Part shown: one piece after another, positions 27,521-40,862 of the stretch
How the letters are laid out: the number at the start of each line of letters is the position of its first letter
How positions within the stretch are numbered: position 1 is the stretch's first letter
Assembly: GCF_003353175.1 (NCBI RefSeq)
Contig: NZ_QHKS01000001.1
Coordinates: 496,001 to 560,000 of the forward strand
Direction: 5' to 3'
DNA: 64,000 nucleotides
Origin: Paraburkholderia lacunae
GTDB taxonomy: Bacteria > Pseudomonadota > Gammaproteobacteria > Burkholderiales > Burkholderiaceae
The notes under the pieces: model-generated
Database searches by the model: none
What the model was told of the DNA's origin: nothing
The model's input: only the letters and a program-made list of their open reading frames with translations
Program-made: the position numbers and the translations under genes

Positions 27521-27608
27521 GCTGACCGAGTAGCGCTCGTCACACTGTTACTTAAGCACTACTCGATCATCGGACACGTCGTGCGACGTGTCGAAGTACT
27601 TCCACCTC

Positions 27609-28211
27609 TTACGGACGGCTGCCCGTCGGGAACGGCCATGCCGCTGCCGGGTTCAGCGCGGTCTTCACCGTCGCCGCCGGTGCGCTCGAGACAGAAGTCG
27701 CAGCGGGTGCAGGGGCAGCCTTCTTGGCGACAGCCTTCTTCGCAGGGGCAGCCTTCTTCGCAGGAGCTGCGGCCTTCTTCGCGGCAGCCTTCTTGGCAGG
27801 CGCAGCCTTTTTAGCAGCAGCCTTTTTCGCAGGCGCAGCTTTCTTGGCAGCAGCCTTCTTAGCAGGCGCAGCCTTCTTCGCAGCAGCCTTCTTAGCCGGT
27901 GCTGCCTTCTTTGCTGCGGCCTTCTTGGCCGGCGCTGCCTTCTTTGCTGCAACCTTCTTCACGGCGGCTTTCTTAGCCGGTGCTGCCTTCTTCGCTGCAA
28001 CCTTCTTCACAGCGACTTTCTTGGCTGCAACCTTCTTGGCCGGTGCAGCTTTCTTCGCTGCAACCTTCTTGGCCGGTGCTGCCTTCTTCGCTGCAACCTT
28101 CTTCACTGCCACTTTCTTTGCAGCGACTTTCTTTGCCGGAGCGGCCTTCTTAGCCGGTGCAGCCTTCTTGGCTGCGGGTTTCTTCACGGCGGCTTTCTTT
28201 GCAGTTGCCAT
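27609..28211 (-). CDS. Histone H1-like Ala/Lys/Pro-rich DNA-binding protein
   Basis: A 200-residue, extremely basic low-complexity protein built mostly of short AAKKA, APAKK and VAAKK variants, with about a third Lys and a third or more Ala. Proteins of this type (HctB/AlgP-like, bacterial H1 homologues) bind DNA non-specifically and compact the nucleoid. Two adjacent ATGs exist; AAGGAG is three bases from the first and six from the second, so the second (28211) is preferred. The C-terminal 35 residues (APAATSVSSAPAATVKTALNP) lose the Lys and may be a separate tail. The repeats make copy-number variation likely between strains. Confidence 0.88.
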   Translation of the reverse strand: MATAKKAAVKKPAAKKAAPAKKAAPAKKVAAKKVAVKKVAAKKAAPAKKVAAKKAAPAKKVAAKKVAVKKVAAKKAAPAKKAAVKKVAAKKAAPAKKAAAKKAAPAKKAAAKKAAPAKKAAAKKAAPAKKAAAKKAAPAKKAAAKKAAAPAKKAAPAKKAVAKKAAPAPAATSVSSAPAATVKTALNPAAAWPFPTGSRP

Positions 28212-28654
28212 CATTTTCTCCTTCAGGTTTTCAGATGAGAGTCAGTTCAAACTACACCCTTCGTCAAAACCCGCTTCCCGCGGACGCTTCTCAGGGCGCG
28301 CGCTACGAAGCGGGCTATTCATCGGCGTACGCAGGTGCTGCGCGCTTACGCTAATGAATGCGGTAAGGCGCGCCGTGCCCTTGGGCACCGCGCGCCAGAT
28401 CTGGTCGGCGCTGAAACTCAGCGCCGGCAATTGCTTGATCGAGCCGCCGGCGGTCGCGCCAGCGGCTTTTTCCGGGGGGAAGTTTGCCCATCCCACTGAA
28501 GGGTTCGCAAAGTGCCTGTCATGTTTGTGGGCCGCGAAGGCACGCGGCGCACCGGGCAAGCTTTGCATCAGGCGGTTCTGCTCCTAGCCAAATTTGCCGC
28601 GGCCCTTGCCGACGGCATCCCCATCGATGAATGCATCTGCGACACGAACCCGGA
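28212..28654. other. Gene-free spacer with a GC-rich hairpin
   Basis: Lies between nrdB and the H1-like gene, both on the minus strand. The clearest element is a near-perfect hairpin at 28367-28396: GGCGCGCCGTGCCC opposite GGGCACCGCGCGCC with a two-base loop. There is no T run on either side, so it is not a classical terminator. AAGGAG for the H1-like gene is at its left end. A 108-codon minus-strand frame (28242-28568) has no recognisable domain and I do not call it a gene. Confidence 0.6.
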
Positions 28655-29887
28655 TCACTCCCAGGTCAGCGCGCCGCCAGTTTGATATTCGATCACTCGC
28701 GTCTCGAAGAAGTTGCGTTCCTTCTTCAGGTCGATCATCTCGCTCATCCACGGGAACGGGTTTTCCTCGTTCGGGTACAGCGGATCGAGACCGATCTGCT
28801 GGCAACGGCGGTTGCAGATGAAGCGCAGATAGCTCTTGAACATCGACGCGTTGAGGCCGAGCACCCCGCGCGGCATCGTATCTTCTGCGTAACGATATTC
28901 AAGCTCGACCGCTTGCTGGAAGATCTCGCGGATTTCCGCGCGGAACTCAGCCGTCCAGAGTTGCGGGTTTTCGAGTTTGATCTGGTTGATCAGGTCGATG
29001 CCGAAGTTGCAGTGCATCGACTCGTCGCGCAGGATGTATTGGTACTGTTCCGCCGCGCCGGTCATCTTGTTCTGACGGCCGAGCGCCAGGATTTGTGTAA
29101 AGCCGACGTAGAAGAACAGTCCCTCCATCACACAGGCGAACACGATCAGCGAGCGCAGCAGGGTCTGGTCTGCCTCGAGCGTGCCGGTCTTGAAGGCCGG
29201 ATCGGTCAGCACGTGGATGTACGGAATCAGGAATTCGTCTTTTGCGCGGATCGAGGAAACCTCGTGATACGCGTTGAAGATCTCGCCTTCGTCGAGGCCC
29301 AGCGATTCGACGATGTACTGGTAAGCGTGCGTGTGGATCGCCTCTTCGAACGCCTGGCGCAGCAGGAACTGGCGGCATTCGGGCGCCGTGATGTGGCGGT
29401 AGGTGCCCAGCACGATGTTGTTGGCGGCCAGCGAGTCAGCCGTCACGAAGAAGCCCAGGTTGCGCTTGACGATGCGGCGCTCGTCTTCGGTCAGACCGTT
29501 CGGGTCTTTCCAGAGGGCGATGTCGCGCGACATGTTCACTTCCTGCGGCATCCAGTGGTTGGCGCAACCAGCCAGATACTTTTCCCAAGCCCACTTGTAC
29601 TTGAACGGCACCAACTGATTGACGTCGGTCTGGCCGTTGATGATGCGCTTGTCGGCGACATTGACCCGCGCTTCCGAAACGGCAGCCGCTTCAGCAGCAT
29701 GGGCCACATGAGCGACGGGAGCGACAGCGATGTCGTTCGCGAAGATATCGTGAGCCGAGGGAGCATGAGGAGCGGAACGCGTTCCGACTTGCGAACCGAC
29801 AGCCGATCCCGCAGCGTTGCGCAACACATTCTGTTGCGTAGCGCTCGAGGGAGTTACGGCAGTGATCTCGTCATCCCAGTTGAGCAT
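28655..29887 (-). CDS. nrdB: Class Ia ribonucleotide reductase, beta (radical) subunit
   Basis: Generates the diferric-tyrosyl radical used by NrdA to make deoxynucleotides. The 410-residue protein has an N-terminal extension of roughly 60 residues before the ferritin-like domain. Iron-ligand regions are visible in [24 protein letters not shown] [15 protein letters not shown] and in [16 protein letters not shown]. The C terminus ends with [14 protein letters not shown], the tail type that docks with NrdA. Start candidates are ATG 29899 and ATG 29887; GGTGA before the second favours 29887. It is on the same strand as nrdA but 677 bp downstream. Confidence 0.95.
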   Translation of the reverse strand: MLNWDDEITAVTPSSATQQNVLRNAAGSAVGSQVGTRSAPHAPSAHDIFANDIAVAPVAHVAHAAEAAAVSEARVNVADKRIINGQTDVNQLVPFKYKWAWEKYLAGCANHWMPQEVNMSRDIALWKDPNGLTEDERRIVKRNLGFFVTADSLAANNIVLGTYRHITAPECRQFLLRQAFEEAIHTHAYQYIVESLGLDEGEIFNAYHEVSSIRAKDEFLIPYIHVLTDPAFKTGTLEADQTLLRSLIVFACVMEGLFFYVGFTQILALGRQNKMTGAAEQYQYILRDESMHCNFGIDLINQIKLENPQLWTAEFRAEIREIFQQAVELEYRYAEDTMPRGVLGLNASMFKSYLRFICNRRCQQIGLDPLYPNEENPFPWMSEMIDLKKERNFFETRVIEYQTGGALTWE

Positions 29888-30564
29888 AAATGTCACCATC
29901 AATTTAGAACGGTTTGTACCATCTTTTCACGAGCGATAAAAGAGTCCGCTGATGAAAAATCCTGTTTTCGATTCGCGTTGCTACGTTCATACAACACTTT
30001 GTTCAACAGACTGTGTGTGTCGCCTCATGTGAGGTGTGTTGAACGCGTGTCGTCGAGGCGCTTCGCGAGCTCGAAGAGCAACGTGTCGAAGCGACGTTTC
30101 GCTGCTCTATCTATCTGTATTGCGGAGCGTGCTTGCACCGTCTTGCGGTTGCTTCCTGCTGCCTCGCGCTGGCGTCGCGCTTTCGTCGCGCTTGCCTGGC
30201 GTTGGCCGCTTCGTCAGCGCTAGCGAGGTGAAGTTCAATGCAATGTCGAGCAATGCATAGGGCCGGCCGTGTCGCGATCGATCCATCGATCGAGCCGTTT
30301 GCTGAGCGCCCGACGTCGAGCGCTTCGTCTGTGCTGCCGACTGCTGACTGCTGATCTGATCTACCGCTTTGCTACTTCCTTCCGCGTCCTTCAGCTACTT
30401 CAATCTGCTGCCGCGGTTTCGACGAGCGGCGCGACTCCATCCTCATCGCCGCACCGCTCATCCGCTTCGCTACTGCTTCACTCACGCGAAGCTCGCTGCT
30501 CGCCGCATGCGGGTCATTACCTACGACCCGTCAGCAGGCAGCGATCCTGCTGCTTGCTTCCTGC
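29888..30564. other. Long gene-free spacer between nrdA and nrdB
   Basis: About 680 bp without a credible gene on either strand; the frames that stay open are Ser/Arg/Cys-rich and have no domain. It is rich in short GCTTCG and CTGCTGC-type words, for example around 30060-30130 and 30330-30420. No clear NrdR box, terminator or promoter was found, so whether nrdB is co-transcribed with nrdA through this spacer is open. Confidence 0.55.
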
Positions 30565-33570
<3,006 letters not shown>

Positions 33571-33906
33571 GTGCAAAGCTCCTGGTCTTGGAAATGTTGC
33601 GGTGAAAGCCGCGGATTAAAACGAACGCTGCGCCGCCGCGTGCGCAAGCGATGGGGTGCAGGAAAAAGGCCGGCTGAGCCGGGTGGCGGGATGCGATAGC
33701 GATGAAGCTGAATTTGATTTGAAAACGGTCTTCATCGTGTGTGTCGCGATCACTTGCTGTGCCCTTTTCCCGAATGCCTCTGGACGCTGCCGGTTCCCGT
33801 TACCAGCCGTGCCGCAGGGATTGTTTTTCGCTGCCTGGAATGCTTGCGGCGCCATGCTCAGGGAGCGGGGCGCCGCTTGTCAGCACGCTTGTCAATACAC
33901 TCAGCA

Positions 33907-33971
33907 ACACAATATGTAGTGCGGAACTGAATTTCTGGCACCAAGTATAGTGGAGTTTCAGGACAGATCAA
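33907..33971 (-). promoter_or_regulatory. nrdA promoter with paired NrdR-type boxes
   Basis: On the minus strand, TTGATC (complement of 33966-33971) and TATACT (complement of 33944-33949) are spaced by 16 bp, a good sigma-70 promoter. Two NrdR-box-like 16-mers, ACACAATATGTAGTGC (33907-33922) and GCACCAAGTATAGTGG (33938-33953), start 31 bp apart, the three-turn spacing known for NrdR operators. The upstream box covers the -10 element, which fits repression. The start point would be near 33937, leaving a leader of about 365 nt before nrdA; the rest of 33571-33906 shows no gene. Confidence 0.75.
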
Positions 33972-34089
33972 ATCGATTTATTTGCGCCTTCGGGGTTGAC
34001 TTTTAGATCCCGCGGCGCGAAGCCGACTCCCCGGAGAGCAAGGCCGCGCCTAGCTCTGCTCGCATCACGCGAACTCGCGCGAAGGGTCG

Positions 34090-34686
34090 TTACGGCGTTT
34101 TGGAAAACTTGAGATAGGGGAAATACCGATCCGCGAGCGCGGTGTCGCGCTGCAGACGCTGCCACTCGAAATGCGGCCCTGGATCGGTCTTGCGACCGGG
34201 CGCGATGTCCGAGTGACCGGCGAGCGCTTCGACCGGATAGCGGGCCTCGAGCGCCCTCACGAGCGCGCCGAGCGTGTGGTATTGCGCCGCTTCGAAGGCC
34301 GTCGTGTCGCTGCCTTCCAGCTCGATGCCGATGGAGAAATCATTGCAGCGCTCGCGGCCGAAAAAATTCGACGGCCCGGCGTGCCAGGCGCGCTCGTCGC
34401 ACGACACATATTGTTCGAGCACGCCGTCGCGGTGAATGACGAAATGCGCCGACACCCGCACGCCTCGCAGGTGCGTGTCGTAGTACGGATGGGCATCGCA
34501 GTCGAGGCGATTCTGGAACAGTTCGGCGATCGCCGTGCCGCCGAACTCGTTGGGCGGCAGGCTGATGTTATGGATGACGATCAGCGTCGGCGCGGCACCG
34601 GCGGGCCGCGCCTCGAAATTCGGCGATGGCAGTTTGTGTGCGGCGGCAACCCAACCGTCTGCATCGACGGTGAACTCGACGCTCAT
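34090..34686 (-). CDS. ampD: 1,6-anhydro-N-acetylmuramyl-L-alanine amidase
   Basis: Cytoplasmic zinc amidase of murein recycling; it also limits the signal for beta-lactamase induction in species with AmpR. The 198-residue product (start at 34686) has the amidase-2 zinc ligand regions LIVIHNISLPP, YVSCDERAWHAGPS and AGHSDIAPGRKTDPGPHF, and VSAHFVIHRDG. The ATG overlaps the TGA of the PP0621-like gene (ATGA). Pathway partner mpl is at 17545-18939. A 518-bp interval containing the nrdA promoter separates it from nrdA. Confidence 0.94.
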   Translation of the reverse strand: MSVEFTVDADGWVAAAHKLPSPNFEARPAGAAPTLIVIHNISLPPNEFGGTAIAELFQNRLDCDAHPYYDTHLRGVRVSAHFVIHRDGVLEQYVSCDERAWHAGPSNFFGRERCNDFSIGIELEGSDTTAFEAAQYHTLGALVRALEARYPVEALAGHSDIAPGRKTDPGPHFEWQRLQRDTALADRYFPYLKFSKTP

Positions 34687-35000
34687 CGAGCGTCGCGGCC
34701 CGTCGGCCGCGCGCTGTGACGCTGCGCGTGCGCGGTGCTGCAGAACGGCTGCCCGTTCACCACGACCGAATCGCTCTTCGGCGCATGCACGCCGCACTCG
34801 ACGCAACGGATCATCGGCTCGGCGAGTTGCGGCTGCGCTCCAGCGGACCCATGCGCGCCGCCATTCGAGCCTTTTGCACCCGCGGCACCATTCGCGCCAG
34901 CGCCGGCGCGCTGCGCCGAGTGCGCTTCATGACGACGCAGCGCCTTCACCAGCCACTGGCCGACGATGAACAACAGGATCAGCAAGAAAATTTGTCGCAT
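34683..35000 (-). CDS. PP0621-family small membrane protein
   Basis: A 105-residue protein with one N-terminal transmembrane helix (MRQIFLLILLFIVGQWLVKAL), an Ala/Gly-rich linker, and a C-terminal zinc-binding-like motif: MIRCVECGVHAPKSDSV followed by NGQPFCSTAHAQRH. Proteins of this kind regularly sit upstream of ampD in betaproteobacteria and are annotated PP0621 or as hypothetical. Function unknown. It overlaps ampD by four bases and starts seven bases after the CcsA-like gene, so the three form an operon. Confidence 0.85.
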   Translation of the reverse strand: MRQIFLLILLFIVGQWLVKALRRHEAHSAQRAGAGANGAAGAKGSNGGAHGSAGAQPQLAEPMIRCVECGVHAPKSDSVVVNGQPFCSTAHAQRHSARPTGRDAR

Positions 35001-35007
35001 AGGACAC

Positions 35008-35943
35008 TCACACTACGGCACGGTGCAAAAGCACCTCGAAAACGAAACGGCTGCCGACATACGCCAGCAACAGCGCGACGAACGACGCCAGCACCCAGCG
35101 CAACGCCGCACGGCCGCGCCAGCCGGACACCTTGCGCGCGGTCAGCAGCGCGCCGAACATCACCCAGGAAAGAATCGCGAAGACGGTCTTGTGATCGAGC
35201 CGCAATGCGCGGTCGACCAGTTGCTCGCTGAACAGGATGCCCGAGACCAGGGTGAGCGTAAGCAGCACGAAGCCCGCGCCGATCAGACGGAACAGCAGCT
35301 TCTCCAGCGTCAGCAGCGGCGGCAAGGTATCGAGCCAACTGGATAGCCAGCCGTTCCCCGCTGCGGCCGCATGCCGCTGCGCGAGGCCGCCGCGCATCGC
35401 GTGCAGCCGGCGCTCGACCATCAGCATCAGAATCGCGTGCAGCGCCGCGATCGCGAACAAACCGTACGCGATGTTGGCGATCAGGAAGTGCAGCTTGAAC
35501 ATCGGCGCGGCCGAATACGGCAGTACACGCACGCCGCTGAACGCGAGCGGCAATAAAGACGCCACGCAGGCGAGCGGCAGCACCAGCAGGCGCAGCCCGT
35601 CGAGCGGAAAGAAAAAGCTCTCGATCCAATAGATGCCGGCGCCGAGCCAGAACATCGCCGACAGCGCGAACGCGAAGCCGAACACCATCGCGTTCTGAGG
35701 AAAGATGGTGGTATGCAGCAGCACGCCGTGCGCGAGCAGCGCGACGAACAGCAGCGCGCGGCCCGACGTGCTCATGCCTGAGGCGGCCGATGAAGCCGCT
35801 GAAGCCGGCATGCCCGCGCCGGCCGGCAGCGGCGGCACGCTCCCGAGCATGGGGCGCACGGCGGCGTGCCGGTGCGAGCGCCAGCCGGCGACGGCGAGAC
35901 CGCCGTACAGGAGCGCGGTGAGGGCATACAGTACAATATCCAT
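35008..35943 (-). CDS. CcsA/YpjD-like integral membrane protein
   Basis: A 311-residue polytopic inner-membrane protein with about eight to nine hydrophobic segments, the first at residues 3-21 and the second at about 64-85. It belongs to the cytochrome c assembly (CcsA/CcmC) superfamily group that includes E. coli YpjD, which is likewise encoded next to ffh. The haem-handling WWD motif of true CcsA is not seen, although histidines are present in HFLIANIAYGLF and HKTVFAILSWVMFG. Its role is unproven. It is divergent from ffh, with an 81-bp shared promoter region. Confidence 0.87.
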   Translation of the reverse strand: MDIVLYALTALLYGGLAVAGWRSHRHAAVRPMLGSVPPLPAGAGMPASAASSAASGMSTSGRALLFVALLAHGVLLHTTIFPQNAMVFGFAFALSAMFWLGAGIYWIESFFFPLDGLRLLVLPLACVASLLPLAFSGVRVLPYSAAPMFKLHFLIANIAYGLFAIAALHAILMLMVERRLHAMRGGLAQRHAAAAGNGWLSSWLDTLPPLLTLEKLLFRLIGAGFVLLTLTLVSGILFSEQLVDRALRLDHKTVFAILSWVMFGALLTARKVSGWRGRAALRWVLASFVALLLAYVGSRFVFEVLLHRAVV

Positions 35944-36024
35944 ATTCGAAGTTTACACTAGGCCCCTGCTCCGCGACGTCTTCCACTTCGCGCGCTGCCC
36001 GGGCCGCACTGTTCATCGCTCCCC

Positions 36025-37392
36025 ATGCTCGACAATCTCACTCAACGGATGGCGCGCGTCGTCAAGACGCTGCGCGGCGAAGCCCGGCTCACCGAGGCGA
36101 ACACCCAGGAAATGCTGCGCGAAGTGCGCCTGGCGCTGCTCGAGGCGGACGTGGCGCTGCCCGTCGTGCGCGAGTTCATCGCCAAGGTGAAGGAAAAAGC
36201 GCTCGGCGAGGAAGTCATCAGCAGCCTGTCGCCGGGTCAGGCGCTGGTCGGCGTGGTGCAGCGCGAGCTGACCGCGGTGATCGGCGGCGACTACGAAGGC
36301 AAGGCTGCCGAACTCAATCTCGCCGTCACGCCGCCGGCCGTCATCCTGATGGCGGGTCTGCAAGGCGCCGGTAAGACCACCACGGTCGGCAAGCTCGCCA
36401 AGTTGCTGCGCGAGAAGTACAAGAAGAAAGTGCTGACCGTTTCGTGCGACGTCTACCGCCCGGCCGCTATCGCGCAGTTGAAGACGGTGACCGAGCAGGT
36501 CGGCGCGGAGTTCTTCCCGTCCGAACCGGATCAGAAGCCGGTCGATATCGCGCGCGCCGCGGTCGATTGGGCCAAGCGCCACTACCATGACGTGCTGCTG
36601 GTCGACACAGCCGGCCGTCTCGGTATCGACGAAGCGATGATGCAGGAAATCGCGGCGCTGCACAGCACGCTGAAGCCGGCGGAAACGCTGTTCGTGGTCG
36701 ACGCGATGCTGGGTCAGGATGCGGTGAACACCGCCAAGGCCTTCAGCGACGCGCTGCCGCTCACCGGCGTTGTGCTTACCAAGCTCGACGGCGATTCGCG
36801 CGGCGGCGCGGCGCTCTCCGTGCGTCATGTAACAGGCAAGCCGATCAAGTTCGTCGGCGTCGCCGAAAAGCTCGATGGCCTCGAAGTCTTCTATCCGGAC
36901 CGTATGGCGAACCGGATTCTCGGCATGGGCGACATTCTCGCCCTTGTCGAAGAAGCGCAGCGCGGTGTGGACGTGCAAGCCGCGCAGAAACTCGCGGACA
37001 AGGTCAAGAAAGGCGGCGACTTCGACCTTAACGACTTCCGCGCGCAACTCTCGCAGATGAAGAATATGGGCGGCCTGTCCACGCTGATGGACAAGCTGCC
37101 CGCGCAGTTCCAGCAGGCCGCCGCGGGCGCCGACATGGGCCAGGCCGAGAAGCAGATGCGCCGCATGGAAGGCATCATCAATTCGATGACACCGCAGGAG
37201 CGCGCCAAACCCGAACTCATCAAGGCCACCCGCAAGCGCCGCATCGCCGCGGGCGCGGGCGTGCAGGTGCAGGAAGTCAACCGCATGCTGAATCAATACG
37301 ACCAGATGCGCACGATGATGAAGAAGCTCAAGGGCGGCAATCTGCAGAAGATGATGCGCGGAATGAAGGGCATGTTGCCCGGCATGCGCTAA
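36025..37392 (+). CDS. ffh: Signal recognition particle protein Ffh
   Basis: GTPase that binds 4.5S RNA and signal sequences for co-translational targeting to the membrane. The 455-residue protein has an N domain (1-95), a G domain with GLQGAGKTT (111-119), DVYRPAAIAQL, DTAGRLGIDE and TKLDGDSRGG, and a Met-rich M domain ending MMRGMKGMLPGMR. Start ATG 36025. It is divergent from the YpjD-like gene, an arrangement common in proteobacteria. Confidence 0.98.
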   Translation: MLDNLTQRMARVVKTLRGEARLTEANTQEMLREVRLALLEADVALPVVREFIAKVKEKALGEEVISSLSPGQALVGVVQRELTAVIGGDYEGKAAELNLAVTPPAVILMAGLQGAGKTTTVGKLAKLLREKYKKKVLTVSCDVYRPAAIAQLKTVTEQVGAEFFPSEPDQKPVDIARAAVDWAKRHYHDVLLVDTAGRLGIDEAMMQEIAALHSTLKPAETLFVVDAMLGQDAVNTAKAFSDALPLTGVVLTKLDGDSRGGAALSVRHVTGKPIKFVGVAEKLDGLEVFYPDRMANRILGMGDILALVEEAQRGVDVQAAQKLADKVKKGGDFDLNDFRAQLSQMKNMGGLSTLMDKLPAQFQQAAAGADMGQAEKQMRRMEGIINSMTPQERAKPELIKATRKRRIAAGAGVQVQEVNRMLNQYDQMRTMMKKLKGGNLQKMMRGMKGMLPGMR

Positions 37393-37532
37393 GCTTTACC
37401 AAGACGGCGGCGCCCGCGATGCCGTACATGAACGGCTCGCGCGGCTGACTCCAGGTTTGTGCGGGTTTATTCTGTACCGCGTACCGCCGTTCTCACCCAC
37501 ACTATATATACAGTTATCGCCCGTCAGACGTC

Positions 37533-38084
37533 ATGAACCGCGAAGAAGCTCTCCACATTTTTAGCCACTCCGAAGAAATCGTTTCGGCCGACGACGTCAA
37601 CGCGTCGATCAGCGGCATGGCGGCCGCCATCCGCGACGAAATGAGCGAGGACTTCCCGCTCGTGCTGTCGGTGATGGGCGGCGCGGCGGTGTTCACCGGC
37701 ATGCTGCTGCCGCACCTCGATTTTCCGCTCGAGTTCGACTACATCCACCTGACCCGCTACCGCAACACCACCAAGGGCGGCAACGAGATGCAGTGGCGCG
37801 TGGCGCCGGCCGAGTCGGTGAAGGATCGCGTGGTGCTGGTGCTCGACGACATTCTCGACGAAGGCGAGACGATGGCCGCGATCCGCGACCGCATCCTCGA
37901 AATGGGCGCGAAGCGCTTCCTGAGCGCGGTGCTGTGCGAGAAGATCATTCCGAAGGCCAAGCCGCTGCGCCCGGATTACTGCGGCTTCGAAGTGCCGGAC
38001 CGCTATGTGTTCGGCTGCGGAATGGATGCCAAAGGCTATTGGCGCAACCTGCCGACCATCCGCGCGTTGACCGAAGGGGCGTGA
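37533..38084 (+). CDS. hpt: Hypoxanthine-guanine phosphoribosyltransferase
   Basis: Purine salvage: transfers phosphoribose from PRPP to hypoxanthine or guanine. The 183-residue type I PRTase shows the PRPP-binding motif VLVLDDILDEGETM and a flexible-loop YIHLTRYRNTTKGG; the hood ends in GFEVPDRYVFGCGMDAKGYWRNL. It resembles the Hpt/Hpt-like group rather than Xpt. The preceding 140 bp contain an AT-rich TATATATAC run just upstream of the gene as a possible -10 region. It converges on marC across the compound terminator at 38126-38214. Confidence 0.9.
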   Translation: MNREEALHIFSHSEEIVSADDVNASISGMAAAIRDEMSEDFPLVLSVMGGAAVFTGMLLPHLDFPLEFDYIHLTRYRNTTKGGNEMQWRVAPAESVKDRVVLVLDDILDEGETMAAIRDRILEMGAKRFLSAVLCEKIIPKAKPLRPDYCGFEVPDRYVFGCGMDAKGYWRNLPTIRALTEGA

Positions 38085-38125
38085 GTTTCCAGTTTGTACA
38101 TGCTTGCGGCTGAAGTCGCGGCGAC

Positions 38126-38214
38126 AAAAAAAGCGGCCTTTTTGAACTGCACCCCAAAGGTTGGATCGGTGTCAAACTTTTGGGGTGCAGTTCATTTGCA
38201 GGCCGCTTTTTTTT
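38126..38214. terminator. Bidirectional terminator between hpt and marC
   Basis: AGCGGCCT (38132-38139) with a preceding A run pairs with AGGCCGCT (38200-38207) followed by eight T, giving a terminator that works on both strands for the convergent genes. The loop is enlarged to 60 bases by a second, inner inverted repeat described as its own feature. Confidence 0.88.
38143..38194. mobile_element. 52-bp IS-end-like inverted repeat inserted in the terminator loop
   Basis: TGAACTGCACCCCAAA (38143-38158) and TTTGGGGTGCAGTTCA (38179-38194) are perfect 16-bp inverted repeats, with GGTTGGATCGG and TGTCAAACT inside. The TGAACTGCACCCCAAA ends resemble terminal repeats of IS3-family elements. TTT flanks both sides (38140-38142 and 38195-38197), compatible with a 3-bp target duplication, though the site is T-rich. 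It may be a remnant in which both ends survive and the transposase is deleted, or a minimal MITE. Confidence 0.55.
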
Positions 38215-38241
38215 ATTGGCTGTGTGACGGTGACGCGCGTT

Positions 38242-38841
38242 TCATAGCTGGTGCACGAAGGTTCGAATCCCGCCGAGTATCATCTCGACCGAGATGGCCA
38301 CCAGCACGAGCCCCATCAGCCGCTCGAACGCCATCATCGCGCGCTCGCCCAGCCAGTTCTGAATCCGCTCGGCGAGCATCAGCACGATCGCGCAGACGAT
38401 CATCGTGACGGTCAAGGCACCGATCCACTCGAACATCTTGCCAGGCGCCTGCGACGTCAGCAGCATCACCGTCGCCAGCGCCGACGGACCCGCCAGAGCC
38501 GGAATGGCGAGCGGGACGATCAGCGGTTCGCCGCCGCGCGTGTCGCCGCCAAGCGGACCGTCCGGATGCGGAAACACCATCCGGAGCGCGATTAGAAACA
38601 GCACGATCCCGCCGCCGATGCGCAACGACTGATCCGTCAGGTTCATCATGCGCAGGAACCGGTCGCCGACCACCATGAAGACCAGCAGGATCGCGAAGGC
38701 GATCGCCACCTCACGGAGAATGACGACCGTGCGCCGCTTCGGCGCCACGCCACGCAGACAACTGATGAAGATCGGAATATTGCCGAGCGGGTCGGTGATC
38801 AGCAGCAGCAGGACCGTGGCGGACAGGAAGGTGTACTCCAC
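38242..38841 (-). CDS. MarC-family integral membrane protein
   Basis: A 199-residue inner-membrane protein with about six transmembrane segments, typical MarC length, starting at GTG (VEYTFLSATV). Early LLLITDPLGNIPIFISCLRG is the conserved family segment, and GPSALATVMLL and PLAIPALAGP are others. MarC was once linked to multiple antibiotic resistance, but that role was not upheld and the function is unknown. It starts 12 bp after proS on the same strand, so it is probably co-transcribed. Confidence 0.9.
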   Translation of the reverse strand: MEYTFLSATVLLLLITDPLGNIPIFISCLRGVAPKRRTVVILREVAIAFAILLVFMVVGDRFLRMMNLTDQSLRIGGGIVLFLIALRMVFPHPDGPLGGDTRGGEPLIVPLAIPALAGPSALATVMLLTSQAPGKMFEWIGALTVTMIVCAIVLMLAERIQNWLGERAMMAFERLMGLVLVAISVEMILGGIRTFVHQL

Positions 38842-38853
38842 CGTCCGCTCCGC

Positions 38854-40590
<1,737 letters not shown>

Positions 40591-40823
40591 TCAGATTTTC
40601 CAAAAGCGGCGGCTCCGGAGGGACCGCCCGAAAGGTGAAAACGGTGGGGAATCAACGCAGACCCGGCGCAGGCCCGCCAGACCACGGCGCCGACGCTGCC
40701 GCGCAAAGCCCTTGTAGCAAGGGGTAAGGCACGGAAAGACTGACAGGCTACCGCAAACGCGGCCCTTTTGCGGCGAATCGTTCCATTCTGGTGCGAATCG
40801 GTGCGTCGGGACCGTTATCTGTT

Positions 40824-40829
40824 TATAAT
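40824..40829 (+). promoter_or_regulatory. Consensus -10 element upstream of rppH
   Basis: A perfect TATAAT 34 bp before the rppH start, in GTTTATAATCAAAGC. The hexamer 17 bp upstream does not match the -35 consensus, so only the -10 is supported. Confidence 0.45.
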
Positions 40830-40862
40830 CAAAGCAATTTTAAAGGATTCGAAGGTGGTTGT

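Noticed and set aside
28242..28568. 108-codon minus-strand frame between the H1-like gene and nrdB
   Set aside because: Low-information composition, no motif and overlap with a strong GC hairpin; it could be a lineage-specific protein but nothing supports it.
33656..33919. 87-codon plus-strand frame upstream of nrdA
   Set aside because: It overlaps the nrdA leader and its last codons lie in the NrdR box region; no motif or clear ribosome site.
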